Shown here: piece after piece, positions 35,205 to 45,751 of the stretch
Position numbering within the stretch: the stretch's first letter is position 1
How the letters are laid out: each line of letters starts with the position of its first letter
DNA from: Isoetes taiwanensis
Lineage: Eukaryota > Streptophyta > Lycopodiopsida > Isoetales > Isoetaceae
DNA: 64,000 nt
Reading direction: 5' to 3'
Assembly (NCBI GenBank): GCA_021234155.1
Contig: JAJEKV010000149.1
Span: 124,001 to 188,000 of the forward strand
Notes under the pieces: model-generated
Database searches by the model: none
Told to the model about the DNA's origin: nothing
What the model saw: only the letters and a program-made list of their open reading frames with translations
Made by a program: the position numbers and the translations under genes

Positions 35205-36750
35205 GAAACGGACCTAGCCCCTTGGCCTAGGCCGTTGCACCAACACGTTTAACATCTAAGTTAAACATACATGAGACTTATATACATGCTCAATAAAGTA
35301 TAGTCCCATTGATCAGATAATTACATACAAGACCAAACTCCTCTGAGTCTTGGCATACTACAACTCCTTTAGCTCAACAAGTCCTCCTTATAAGTCACTG
35401 AAGACGACTCTGGAAAACGCTCCTGCTGTCGCACCCCCATCCCTAGACTCTCCATCCAATATCGCATTCTCAGCATTTCGGTGACGTACCATCTTAAACA
35501 TACACAAACAACACTGTGGGGTTAGTCCACAAGGACTAAGTGGGGAGGAACATTTCGAGCATCCACAACATCAACCACCTGTAATCTACCATAACCATCA
35601 AAGATAAGAACAACAACAATTTTACCGCGCCCACTACGCCCTTGCATTAGTTAGAACTCGGCTACAAGCATGTTTACATTCACATCAATCTCTCGTATGT
35701 ATGCACATATGCCAAAGCGTAATCCTTGGGTTCGGCACCCCAAGGAGACCACTCTCCATCTCAGACGCATGGCTAAACTCATCCAATGTGCTCCTCGCCT
35801 GGCCGGATGAGTCTACACGGCCACCCCACCCTCCGGAAGGTGGGCCGCAAATGCACAATATGCCATCCAACAAAGCCATCGGCCGGATGCGGGAGTCTCA
35901 CGGCCATTCCACCCTCCAAGGTGGTCCGCTTTGCAATGCAAGATGCAACATCATCCATCATGACTTTACAATACATCTTACGTCCAAGAACAACCACAAA
36001 ACAATGCAATACAATAGAATGAGGTTCATACCAAGATATTTCATATCCAAGTGACAACACATCATTGCACATCTCAAAGCAAGAACAGAACTCCCTTAAC
36101 ATATAAGCAACCATATCTTCCGTGTAATACCATAATTACACTAACGTCCTAGAGATAATTCACATATTCTACTAGAAGCATAACCAAGCAATACAATAGA
36201 CCAAGCACTCATCAAATCCCCAAGCACGCGCCAAATCCCCCCACCTCGGTTTCTGGATTGATTCGCTTCCTATCGACTAGATCCGCCTTTCTTGATTCTA
36301 TTTCCTCGCCTTCCCATCGCAAGCTCCTTCCGGTTTTCAAGCATCGTTTCTACAAACCGCCAGCCTCTCCTTCTCTAGAGAATAGGTAGAGGAGAACAAT
36401 AAACACGATCCTTCACCAAACCAAGGCACCCCTCTCCTTTGTTCACATCCAATATATATACACAATGACTAAATCTCAATGCATATGCATGCTAGACAAG
36501 TGTCATGCATATGCCGACATGCATGCATGCATGATGTGATGTACATGCATGCAATCTAATGCATGCTTATCATATTTTACAAGTCCACTACACATTAATC
36601 TAACACCTTCTCGCTTATATAACCTTTGCCAATATATTTCTATAGTTTTAAATACCACTACTAGCATAACCCATGGACGATATCAACAAGGTCGTTAGAT
36701 GATCTACACCCTCTTATACTGAGATAAAGTAAGCCACTAGGTTCGCTACA
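35205..36750 (-). repeat. 3' LTR of the minus-strand element
   Basis: Nearly identical to 38007-39539 with scattered substitutions and one-base indels, so the insertion is not very recent. It contains an imperfect internal duplication at about 35795-35935 (GGCCGGATGNGGAGTCTNCACGG followed by CCACCCTCCGAAGGTGG words). A TATATATA motif occurs near 36452 in the U3/R part. Confidence 0.8.
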
Positions 36751-36761
36751 TTCTCCCCTTG
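36751..36761 (-). promoter_or_regulatory. Polypurine tract
   Basis: On the minus strand CAAGGGGAGAA abuts the TG of the 3' LTR. This is the plus-strand primer site and sets the element's orientation. Confidence 0.75.
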
Positions 36762-38006
36762 TAAAATTCAACTCATGTCCTCATGAGTTACTTGAGGTAC
36801 ACATGCTTCTCCAACCTTAATATGTGGCATAACTCTACCCTATAAGGCAATCGCTTCAATGCGGGGCTAACACTGCTTCTACTACTTTTAAATGCAAAAG
36901 GCTAAGCTTTTAGCCAACTAGGGCATCTTTTATCACACTCGAAGTCTTCTCAATTGCACATTTCTGCCACAATAGCAATAGAACATGGGTATTCCCAATA
37001 CCCTTCCACATCATACAAAAACTTCGTTATTAACCCATATAGGCTTTAAGCTCCACTATTTGGCCCAAATTGGTGTAGTCCCAACTTAATCTATCACATA
37101 CTCAAGTGCATCAACCTTGCCACTAGCATGTATAAAGTTTGAAACTAGACTTAACTTCACTATTTATGCTAAAATTCCAAGCAACAAGTTTGAATTATTT
37201 ACTACAGATGTCCAAGCTAACGTAGCAAACATCTGCATTATAGGGTTAATCCACTTTTTCGTACTAAGGATAAATAGCGCACTATGAAATACTAAGCCCA
37301 CTATGGAAAGAGATACTCAGCTCGGACTAGATACATATTCATATGACACATCTTGGGTGGCCAAATCCAAGAGTGACAAATAAAACATAATCACACCCCC
37401 CACTGTGTATCTTATAGCTATACAACCCGCACAAGTAATTTCAAGGGATCCTAAAAGATTATGAACATAGTTTATTGTGATTTCTCACAAAAAGAACCTA
37501 CTCAACATAGCTAACAACTTCCTAAACCCTTGAATTTACCTCTTTAAGCACTGTTCATGAGCCCTCACAACCCTAGCATCGATTTTGTTTGAAGCCCCTA
37601 CAACTCCTACACATGGTCTAACGCTGCAACGTGGTCCACCATTAGACAATCTACCGCTTATTGAGATTTGTAGGAACATACCTTCACAATTATCATGGCC
37701 CAATTGCTCATACCTTGCATGAAAATATTCTTCTTAACATTTCATCCTGCTTTCGGCACTTTCAACCATCCTTGATGAACTGCATTCCATTAGCTTTTCT
37801 ACCTTACATAGCATAGAATAATAATCAAAACTCAAGATACTATCAATCTCTTAGATCTATGCTCGTTCCTTGTTCCTCTTAACTTATCGTGGCTGGTGCA
37901 TTTACCAAACAACAAACCGTTCTACTTTATAGTAGAATCTCTTGAACTCTTAGCCCTTAATTCCCATGGCCTCAAGGTGTCGAAACTTTCCGCCCGATAA
38001 TTAATC
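36762..38006 (-). other. Internal region of the LTR element, non-coding
   Basis: I see no open frame with gag, protease, integrase or reverse-transcriptase features in either strand. The part next to the 5' LTR (minus strand GATTAATTATCGGGCGG) does not begin with a recognisable tRNA complement. Confidence 0.6.
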
Positions 38007-39539
38007 GAAACGGACCTAGCCCTTGGCCTAGGGCCGTTTAACCAACACGCTTAACATCTAAGTTAAACATACATGAGACTTATATACATGCTCAATAAAG
38101 TATAGTCCCATTGATCAGATAATTACATACAAGACCAAACTCCTCTGAGTCTTGGCATACTACAACTCCTTTAGCTCAACAAGTCCTCCTTATAAGTCAA
38201 TCAAGACGACGAAAACGCCTCGCTGCTGCACCCCCATCCCTAGACTCTCCATCCGAATATCGCATTCATTTCCGGGGCGTTACCATCTTAAACATACACA
38301 AACAACACTGGGGGTTAGTCCACAAGGACTAAGTGGGGAGGAACATTTCGGGAGCATCCACAACATCAACCACGGGTAATCTACCATAACCATCAAAGAT
38401 AAGAACAACAACAATTTTACCTCGCTCCACACGCCTTGCATTAGTTAGAACTCGGGCTACAAGCATGTTTACATTCACATCAATCTTCTGTATGTATGCA
38501 CATATGCCAAGCGTAATCCTTGGGTTGCGACCCCAAGGAGACCACTCTCTCCATCTGTACGTACAGGGCTAAACTCATCCAACAGGCTCTCTGGCCGGAT
38601 GCGGAGTCTACACGGCCACCCCACCCCTCCGAAGGTGGGCCGCAAATGCAATATGCCATCCAACAGGCCATCTGGCCGGATGCGGAGTCTCACGGCCATT
38701 CCACCCCTCCGAAGGTGGTCCGTTTGCAATGCAAGATGCAACATCATCCATCATGACTTTACAATACATCTTACGTCCAAGAACAACCACAAAACAATGC
38801 AATACAATAGAATGAGGTTCATACCAAGATATTTCATATCCAAGTGACAACACATCATTGCACATCTCAAAGCAAGAACAGGAACTCCCTTAACATATAA
38901 GCAACCATATCTTCCAGGTAATACCATAATTACACTAACGTCCTAGAGATAATTCACATATTCTACTAGAAGCATAACCAAGCAATACAATAGACCAAGC
39001 ACTCATCAAATCCCCAAGCACGCGTCAAATCCCCACCTCGGGCCGGATTGATTCGGCTTCCTATCGACTAGATCTGCCTTTCTTGATTCTATTTCCTCGC
39101 CTTCCCATCCGCAAGCTCCTTCCGGTTTCTCGCTCTTTGTTTCTACAATTCGCCAGCCTCTCCTTCTCTAGAGAATAGGTAGAGGAGAACAATAAACACG
39201 ATCCTTCACCAAACCAAGGCACCCTCTCCTTTGTTCACATCCAATATATATACACAATGACTAAATCTCAATGCATATGCATGCTAGACAAGTGTCATGC
39301 ATGTGCGACATACATGCATGCGATGTGATGTACATGCATGCAATCTAATGCATGCTTATCATATTTTACAAGTCCACTACACATTAATCTAACACCTTCT
39401 GCTTATATAACCTTTGCCAATATATTTCTATAGTTTTAAATACCACTACTAGCATAACCCATGGACGCATATCAACAAGGTCGTTAGATGATCTACACCC
39501 TCTTATACTGAGATAAAGTAAGCCACTAGGTTCGTTACA
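38007..39539 (-). repeat. 5' LTR of the minus-strand element
   Basis: Partner of 35205-36750. The outer edge (TGTAACGAACC on the minus strand) is followed by unrelated flanking DNA. The internal duplication near 38595-38720 is clearer here: GGCCGGATGCGGAGTCT occurs twice. Confidence 0.8.
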
Positions 39540-39689
39540 TTCATAGACATGGCCACTTGCATTCTACAAGATCACAACATAATCCAAGGGCCAAGAAGTT
39601 ACTCTACAAGTTTTGAAAATGATCCAAAGGCGCAGAAGATACTCTACGCAAATGCACAAGTTAACAACATTTACAGGTTCCCAAATTAT

Positions 39690-39717
39690 GCCCAGCAGCG
39701 CTGGGCACTATTACTAG
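39690..39717 (+). mobile_element. Helitron 3' terminus (plus strand)
   Basis: GCCCAGCAGCGCTGGGC, then ACTATTA and CTAG followed by T. Its hairpin is identical to the end at 12992. It is oriented tail to tail with the minus-strand end at 39985. Confidence 0.8.
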
Positions 39718-39984
39718 TTATAGAAGAAGATAATAAATGTATGACTCTGGAGAAGCTACGGACCACGATAATATGGCATCTCTTAAAAACATTTAATTTC
39801 TTGACTTTGGGTGGACTTAGCATCTTTGAAAAATGAAAGCGATGGAGTGATGTGGATGTCTAATCTAAAATTGAGGACAAGTAGGTTTCTTGGCCTAAGT
39901 TCATGAATAGAGACAACTCATGCTATTACGGATATTCAACAATGCCGATCTCAACAATAATTAGTGGGATCCTTTTATGATATA
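39718..39984. other. Spacer between two tail-to-tail Helitron ends
   Basis: 267 bp, AT-rich, no gene seen. Confidence 0.5.
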
Positions 39985-40012
39985 CTAGTAACGGTGCCCA
40001 GCGTTGCTGGGC
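39985..40012 (-). mobile_element. 3' terminus of the Rep-Hel Helitron
   Basis: Perfect 17-base hairpin and CTAG/T end on the minus strand, about 120 bp past the helicase stop codon. Because this copy is attached to coding sequence, it identifies the other five hairpin ends as members of the same Helitron lineage. Confidence 0.85.
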
Positions 40013-40132
40013 ATAAGTTCAGGCTGTAAATGACACCAAGATGGTATTTATGTTTGAATCTATGTTATTCACATAAACAGAAGTACAGATTGCAGACCTA
40101 GGGCATAGTTCAGTATAAGAGATATCTAAGAA

Positions 40133-40562
40133 CTAAGAGGCTATTTCATCCCATAGATTTTCTTTGTAGACTACATTTGGAGTGAACCTCCTATTGTTTT
40201 TTAGTAGAGCTCCTTGTCTTGAGGTGTCTTGAATGTATATCTTCACTCCGTGTTGTGTGGTGCACCGTGAGAATGCGACATAGAGCTGGCCCTGGGCAAA
40301 AACTGGCGTTGGTAGGTAGATGCCAACGGAGGTCATGGACTGGCCTTGTGACTTGTTTATGGTCATTGAGAATGCAAGTCGTACGGGGAACTGCCTTCGC
40401 TTGAAGGGGAGGAGGTCGTTGTCTGATGGCTCCAAGGTTATCCTTGGTGTGAGGACGTGTTCCTTTGTAGGTGCCTGTGATTATCTCTGCATCTATGATT
40501 CTTGGATGTGCTTTTATTACGCGAAGGCGGGTGCCATTGCAAAGACCGGACTTTGGGTTCAT
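40133..40562 (-). pseudogene. Helitron helicase, C-terminal motifs
   Basis: Overlapping frames read MNPKSGLCNGTRLRV, then [26 protein letters not shown] and [11 protein letters not shown]. These are motifs V and VI of PIF1-like helicases (the CNGTRL, KSQGQT and Y-V-A-x-SR blocks). A one-base frameshift near 40440 separates the two frames. Confidence 0.85.
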
Positions 40563-40731
40563 GTTTCTGAGTAGGATGATGATGGCAACGTCCTTGATGT
40601 GCAGTTTATACGTGGCATGCCAGAAGGGGTCAGGTGGTTGATGAACTCAATTGGGAAGTCTCTTGTAGCATCTTCACCTTCTGCAATGATGGCATCCATG
40701 CTCGTACATGTGCTGAGTTGCCCGTGTAATC

Positions 40732-41124
40732 TTAGGAGGACTTATTGTTGATTTTCAGTGTGTCTTCATTTTTTGGTGTCAGGATGGCTTTGTCATATAA
40801 CAGGTGCACATTTGCCTCTGTTATTTCCTTGCGGAAGATGCTATCAATCAAGTCATCTTCCACAATGCATTCTTCGGGTATCTCAACCAAGTCGTAGTCG
40901 AGCCCTGGCTCATTGTTCATCCGTTCCCTGTTACTGAGACGTAGCAGCCAATTTGAGAAGGCTTGCTCGTCTCTTCCGACCCGCATATTTTGTGTCAGCT
41001 TGTGGGTCTTGAAGTTAGTCCACAATGGGTTCCTCTTGACACACTTCGAAATGACTTCCGTCCTTGTTGCACGCTTGACCACAGGCAGCTGTTGTCGAAA
41101 ATCGTCGTTGATGAGCATTATCAT
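40732..41124 (-). pseudogene. Helitron helicase, middle motifs
   Basis: INDDFRQQLPVVKRATRTEV, LWTNFKTHKLTQNMRV and a segment ending near ILTPKNEDT correspond to the 'GGDFRQ.LPV' and 'L..NMRV' blocks of PIF1-like helicases. The frame stops at 40732, before the C-terminal motifs. Confidence 0.85.
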
Positions 41125-41145
41125 TCCCCCAAACGGCCTGTCATC

Positions 41146-41460
41146 CTAGCGTATCTCACGTAAAAGCCTGTCAACGGCAGTTAGTGCGTGCGTGTATGTC
41201 ATCCCCATTTCGTCCCAAACCATGCTGCTTGCCTTTCTAAGTACCTCTGCTTGTTGGCTTGTTGCACGTAGTGCGGAGGTTGCCTCTTGTGTCAGGTTGA
41301 GTGGTAACTTGAACGTTGAATGGATTGTTTGTGCTCCCTTCAAGAGGAGGCTGGCAATACCTGTCCAAGCTACTGATACAATGCCAACACTGCATCCTCT
41401 TAGTATACTGATTAGACTGTTGAAGAGGAATGTCTTGCTTATACCTCCCGGACCGTCCAC
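41146..41460 (-). pseudogene. Helitron helicase, ATP-binding motifs
   Basis: DGPGGISKTFLFN is the Walker A loop, in which the usual GTGKT reads GISKT (glycine replaced by serine). WDEMGMTYTHALTAVDRLL covers the Walker B acidic pair (DE). Helicase activity is doubtful even without the frameshifts. Confidence 0.85.
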
Positions 41461-41523
41461 ATTGATACATGGGGCTTGATGCTGGTTGATTGCATCAAGG
41501 ATAATGTCGGCTATGTGCTTTTA

Positions 41524-41991
41524 CTATCTGTTGAGCTTGCCATAGTTTTCTTGCCCTTCTTTCATTTCCTTTTCTACATCAAAGGTCAGTTCATTTGGGA
41601 AGTTGCCTAGAATATCTAGCCGTGGTTCTGGCAGGCCAAATTGTTGGCATGTGCAGCCGCTCATCTGGAAGATGTCGTCGATGTCCCTCAATGCGTTGTT
41701 ATAAGCTTGCTCTTGTGGCATCTGCCATTGGTAATCTTCTGTTAGGCTGTCCTTGTAGAGCTCCCATAGCCACATTGGATCTTGTGGGTCATTGTATAGG
41801 CAAATGAATGCGAATGTCTGATGTAGCTGCATTGGCATCTGGAAGATGGTCGCATCTTCGAGTGTCTTCTCCCACTCAACATCATCTTCCAGTAAGCCGA
41901 GTTCTTTGGCAGCTTCCTTGAAAGTTGAACATAGTTTTTCATTGACAGTGCGCATGTCTTCGAAGCTAGTTGCACCTTTGTTATGTAGCAA
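41524..41991 (-). pseudogene. Helitron linker between Rep and helicase
   Basis: The frame has ATSFEDMRTVNEKLCSTFKE, ELGLLEDDVEW and FAFICLYNDPQDPMWLWELY, matching the conserved linker of plant Helitron proteins (GA.SFE.LRTV, A...LGLL..D.EW, LR..FA.IL..C.P..P..LW). The 42000-42325 part before it is the same region in broken frame. Confidence 0.75.
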
Positions 41992-42325
41992 CAGGAGATG
42001 GAGATAATAGCGACGCCTCCTTAGGGCTCACATTGTACATCCGTGTGATGAGCTTGAACTTCCTCCCACTTTCTCCATGATTTTCGCACATGAATGTGTA
42101 GTGTTGGGGATTTCTGGATAAGTCTATTCACGTGCGGCTGGGTTGTTCTTGTTGAGCTCAAATCATGCAGTCAGCATTGTTCGCTTTTGCATCCTGCCGC
42201 CGATGGCTTCTCCTTCGTGGCCTTCCCGATAATAGATGACTTGGTTGTTTGGGTGATGAACGTAGTCTCAGGTAATCGTATGGGAGTTACCATGCATCTT
42301 AAACCCATATAGCCTCCACATGGCT

Positions 42326-42583
42326 TCACCTGCAGAGGCGTATTCGGTCAAGGTACCGCTCCACCTCGCCCCAATTTAATGTGGATGTGGATTCCCATAT
42401 TGGTTCTGTAGTGACCTTGATGGATGCTCGATCATGCCCTTTGTGGATGTTATTGTAGATATACTTCGTGGTGCCAACACTGAAACGCTGCTCTACATTG
42501 ATATGCGCCTCGTACTTTTCAAGCAGCCACTGATTATGCGGAACTATCCATCTGTTGTCAATAGGCGTGCTGCCCCTCATCAA
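42326..42583 (-). pseudogene. Helitron Rep, tyrosine-motif region
   Basis: STPIDNRWIVPHNQWLLEKY, EAHINVEQRF and TTKYIYNNIHKGHDRASI align with the block carrying the two catalytic tyrosines of Helitron Rep (usually KYLYKYIYKGHD). The second catalytic position is asparagine here (AAC instead of TAC), so strand transfer would be impaired. Confidence 0.85.
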
Positions 42584-42604
42584 ATGGCCTGTATCTCGTC
42601 TTCT

Positions 42605-43135
42605 CTACTCTGGATAGCCATTTGCATTGACTTTGGTATTGTCATTAAATGGCTTTGGAAATCCCTTTGTGTATTCCTTCGTTGGACTACTTTCCTTGGC
42701 TTTCATGCAGGGAGCATTTGGGTTGAGAGGCCCACATGTGCCATGAACCATATGCTCAGCACTCGTGATGTTGTCAATGGCATCACTGTCTCGAATCTTG
42801 TCTTCTTGTTCGAGAATTATGAGGAGGTGGCAGTGTCGCAAGCCTCGCTTCTGGAACTCTATTGTGTACATATGTGCCTTCACCTTGCGCAAGATATAAT
42901 TTTCAAAGAGGTTATGGAAGAACACTTTGAGCTTTGTGTGGAATACACGTGCAATCAAATATGGCCTATCATGCGGTTGTTGTCTAGGTAGCAGGTTGTG
43001 TTTAATCTCCATCCAATTTGGGTTGGATGTAAATGTTACAAAGAGGTCTGCTTTGCTAAATCTTTGAATCAAGGTCATTGAATCTTGGTAGTTCTGTTGC
43101 ATTGTGCTAGGGCTCCCAATGTGTGAAGAAGGCAA
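42605..43135 (-). pseudogene. Helitron Rep, HUH motif region
   Basis: LFVTFTSNPNWMEIKHNLLP is the first Rep motif. QKRGLRHCHLLIILEQED contains the H-x-H metal-binding motif (HCH). The order and spacing fit the Helitron_like_N/Rep domain. The open frame covers 176 residues. Confidence 0.85.
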
Positions 43136-43878
43136 GATGACCCTTGCCAGATCTTAAGCCTCTTTGCTCTGCTTCGTGGTCCATGTAGTCAATGAAGCCT
43201 TGGTACAACTCGACTCGCAACTTCCTTTGGTTTTGCTTGATCCAGTTTAGTTCGTTTGCCTCCACTCTCGAGTAGGCATCAACAATGAATTGTTGTGTTA
43301 GCTTGCCCGCCCAAAACAGTGGGTTGCAAACTGGACTCCTTATTGTGAGCCGATAATTGTAGAATTGGAGCATACACATTCTCCTGTTTCCTTGAAGACG
43401 TTGATGTGGAAGATATTTCTACTTTCTTGATTCCTATCCTCCAACCCTGGTCGCCAAAATGAGAAGAGCATGAGGTAAACTAAGGGATCGAGATTTGGAT
43501 CTGTGATTGGGATCTTCTTAAGGCCACCACCCTTTTGGTGTATGTAGATGTCCCTGTCGAATGGTGGCTCTCCATCTGCGTTGACAAATATCACTGGAAC
43601 TTCATTTGAGCATGCTTGGTTGTACCTCCTAAGGTCCAAGTTTCAAGCAGTGTTAAAGTACATCCTAATGTCTCTCACGTCTTCGCCGGACCGTTGTGCA
43701 TGCTCCTCTCATGCATCATCATAAGGGCTGCTGCATAGGGGTTGATGTTGTATACTGCGGCATTCAGTTCTTTGAGGAGGTGCTTGTCGCAATTTTCATT
43801 CTGGGGGTTTTGAGCTCGTGTCTCATGTGCAAAGTCGACATCTAGAATGTAGAGCTGAAAATATATTGCGGCTTGCAT
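43107..43878 (-). pseudogene. Helitron N-terminal domain fragments
   Basis: Three frames (43675-43878, 43340-43639, 43107-43379) read NPYAAALMMMHE, DLRRYNQACSNEVPVIFVNA, LDPLVYLMLFSFW and LTIRSPVCNPLFWAGKLTQQFIVDAYSRVE (given here in parts). These match the YN.P...EVA.I, hP.Y.PL.YPLLFP.G and R.LFQQY.VD.Y conserved blocks of Helitron proteins. Confidence 0.75.
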
Positions 43879-43947
43879 ACCATCGGCATATGCTGGACCT
43901 ACCCTATGGTAGGTTTGTCCTTGGATCTTGAAACAATATGGTCCATG

Positions 43948-44625
43948 TCATTCGAACTGCTCGATGTTGACACCAAAGGAAGCAAAGGCAAGCGCATAGG
44001 CCCTGATGTGCTGGTGGAAGTTGGTGCTTTTTGGGTGTTGGTGGCTTAGCGATATCTGGATTAGATGGGACATTGGTTGTAAGGGCTCTAACTTGATTTG
44101 TCCATCATGGCAGCATTTTGTACCATCATCCTTGAATGATAATGCCTGACAATGTATGCACTCTCTATTGAATGGGCCGTAGTGGTTCCCTTCTACCCGT
44201 GTGACTCCAAGCATCCTTGCTATTCTGTACGTAGGTGAACAGGCTCTCCATTGACGTTGATATTGTGCAAGTTCGTCGAGTCTCTCTTGATGATCTTCTT
44301 CCATTTCTGTGGTAGCTTGTTGGGCTCTCCTTTGGCATTGATATTGGGCATGTTCAGCTAATCTTTGTTGATGCTCTTCTTCTGTTTCTGTAGCAACTCG
44401 TTGGGCTCTCCATTGGCGTTGATATTGGGTGCGACATTGGGTGCGCTCGACCAATCCTTGTCGATGCTGATGTTTTGATTCTATAGCCTATTGCAACTTT
44501 CTTCACTTGTAATTCTCTCTTTGTTTCTCCAATCGAACTTCACGTTCCAGTGCAGTCTCTGCAGCACATTTTTTCTTGTGCCTCGCACGCACAGCTGCAA
44601 GCCTTCTTTCTCGTTCTTTCGTCAT
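43948..44625 (-). pseudogene. Helitron protein N-terminus with 26-residue repeats
   Basis: The likely start is the ATG at 44625 (MTKERERRLAAVRARHKKKC). An in-frame stop follows about 40 codons later, then the frame continues from 44454. It holds two tandem units like YQRQWRAQRVATETEEEHQQ and then CIHCQALSFKDD, matching the conserved 'C..C.A..F' segment in front of Helitron Rep domains. The Q/R/E-rich repeats probably form coiled coil. Confidence 0.7.
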
Positions 44626-44854
44626 TACAAATTAAGTGTTACAAGAATGTTAGTTGTGTGAGTTCTTACTCCATGAATCTTTAAAATTGTCTAAAAGATC
44701 AAAGGCAAAATGTATTGTCCTTTTTAAAAAGGCATCTTTTTGAAAAAGGGTAATAAATGTGTCGTCCATTGCCTTTTTTTTATCTTTGCCTTTTTTCATG
44801 TACAATATTTTACGTTTGGGGAGAAGTGAGTTGCATAAATAGATACCACTATAG
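44626..44854. other. Helitron upstream untranslated region
   Basis: Low-complexity AT-rich stretch between the Helitron start codon and the UBA1 fragment. No gene. Confidence 0.4.
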
Positions 44855-45260
44855 CAACAACAGCACCCACAACAAATACTTTAGCATCAAGAAGATTCTA
44901 CTACAATTGTCTTCCAAAGATTGATATCTGTCTTCCAAAGACTGATATCTGTGCATCATATCGGCTACTCAACGGTTTAACATCCTCGGGAGACAATGGT
45001 TCCACGCGAAGAGATTCCACTGAATCAAAATAGAAAAATTGCAAAAGATGGTGGTAGAAATCTTTGAATAAGGAACTTTGCGAACTACAAAAACTGACAT
45101 GATATAAACATCAATTGAAAAAAATGAACTCAAAAGGGGATGAAACTTTCAAGAGCAGACTTTCACAACTTCTTCTCCAACAATTCCTCCAAAGGTTGCA
45201 GCCGTTGGATTAAGAATAGCTCGTGATCCACTTGGAAACTGCTTCAGCAGTCTCTTCTAT
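44855..45260 (-). pseudogene. UBA1: UBA1 (ubiquitin-activating enzyme E1) gene fragment, two exons
   Basis: E1 activates ubiquitin by adenylation and thioester formation. Minus strand, first exon (about 45245-45125): [34 protein letters not shown], stop, KFHPL. Second exon (about 45040-44855): [35 protein letters not shown] and, after a small duplication, LLDAKVFVVG. These are consecutive residues of the conserved E1 region that precedes the second adenylation domain. The intron is retained, so the copy came through DNA, not mRNA. Faults: a TGA in place of a glycine codon, no AG at the second exon's 3' splice site, and a 21-bp tandem duplication (44926-44967). Confidence 0.85.
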
Positions 45261-45751
45261 TGTCTAATTTGCAGTTCCCTGCATTTCATAATATTCTCAC
45301 AATGGCTATTATGGCCATGTTTAGAAAACAGCTAATCCAGGGCTTTGGAAAGCAAGATGGAGCAAGGGTGGTGATCATTTGACAAATGATCAGTAATATG
45401 GAAGCTTAGATGATTCAAATTTGTGACATTAAATGTTAAAGATGCAATGCTTGCTTCTTGCATCTACATTTGCTGGAGTGTTTGAACTGCCTTCCACTGC
45501 GTGCATGTCCCACTGGGTATAATCATTGACCAACACATGGAAGTACCCCCATCTGCACGTGCATTTTCAAGTGCATACAATTAGAATTCACATTGGACCT
45601 TCTGAGAATTGCAGAGGTATGCATCCAAAAGATGTAAATTTACACAGATCCACCAAAGTATTTTAATCTGTCATCATCTGCAATACATCATTTGCAAAAC
45701 TGTCATCCTCAGAAGCACCGCTAGCATTTTTTGAATAACATACCTCTGCTT
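45261..45751. other. No gene recognised
   Basis: Between the UBA1 and KEG fragments. A minus-strand frame near 45480-45600 (NARADGGTSMCWSMI) looks coding-like but is unrecognised and could be a further captured piece. Confidence 0.35.

Larger units (their letters stand above)
35205..39539 (-). mobile_element. Non-coding LTR retrotransposon (minus strand)
   Basis: Two direct repeats of about 1.54 kb (35205-36750 and 38007-39539) flank a 1.26-kb internal region. Read on the minus strand, each repeat begins TGTARCGAACC. A polypurine tract, AAGGGGAGAA, lies directly before the lower-coordinate copy, exactly where a 3' LTR should start. The internal region has no gag or pol frame, so the element would depend on others (like TRIM/LARD elements) or is internally deleted. 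No primer-binding site beginning TGG and no target duplication are visible. Confidence 0.75.
39985..44625 (-). mobile_element. Decayed autonomous Helitron (Rep-Hel)
   Basis: The 3' terminus is at the left: on the minus strand a perfect hairpin GCCCAGCAACGCTGGGC (39996-40012), then ACCGTTA, CTAG and T. To the right, minus-strand frames encode in order the N-terminal region, the Helitron-like N domain, the HUH replication initiator and a PIF1-type helicase. That is the standard order of a rolling-circle Rep-Hel transposase. Several stops and frameshifts separate the pieces. The 5' end (TC) was not found; the element may continue to about 46.5 kb and include the UBA1 and KEG fragments. Confidence 0.85.

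Noticed and set aside
35205-39539. Large segmental tandem duplication instead of LTRs
   Set aside because: The polypurine tract exactly at the start of one copy and the TG start favour LTRs, though lack of a target duplication leaves some doubt.
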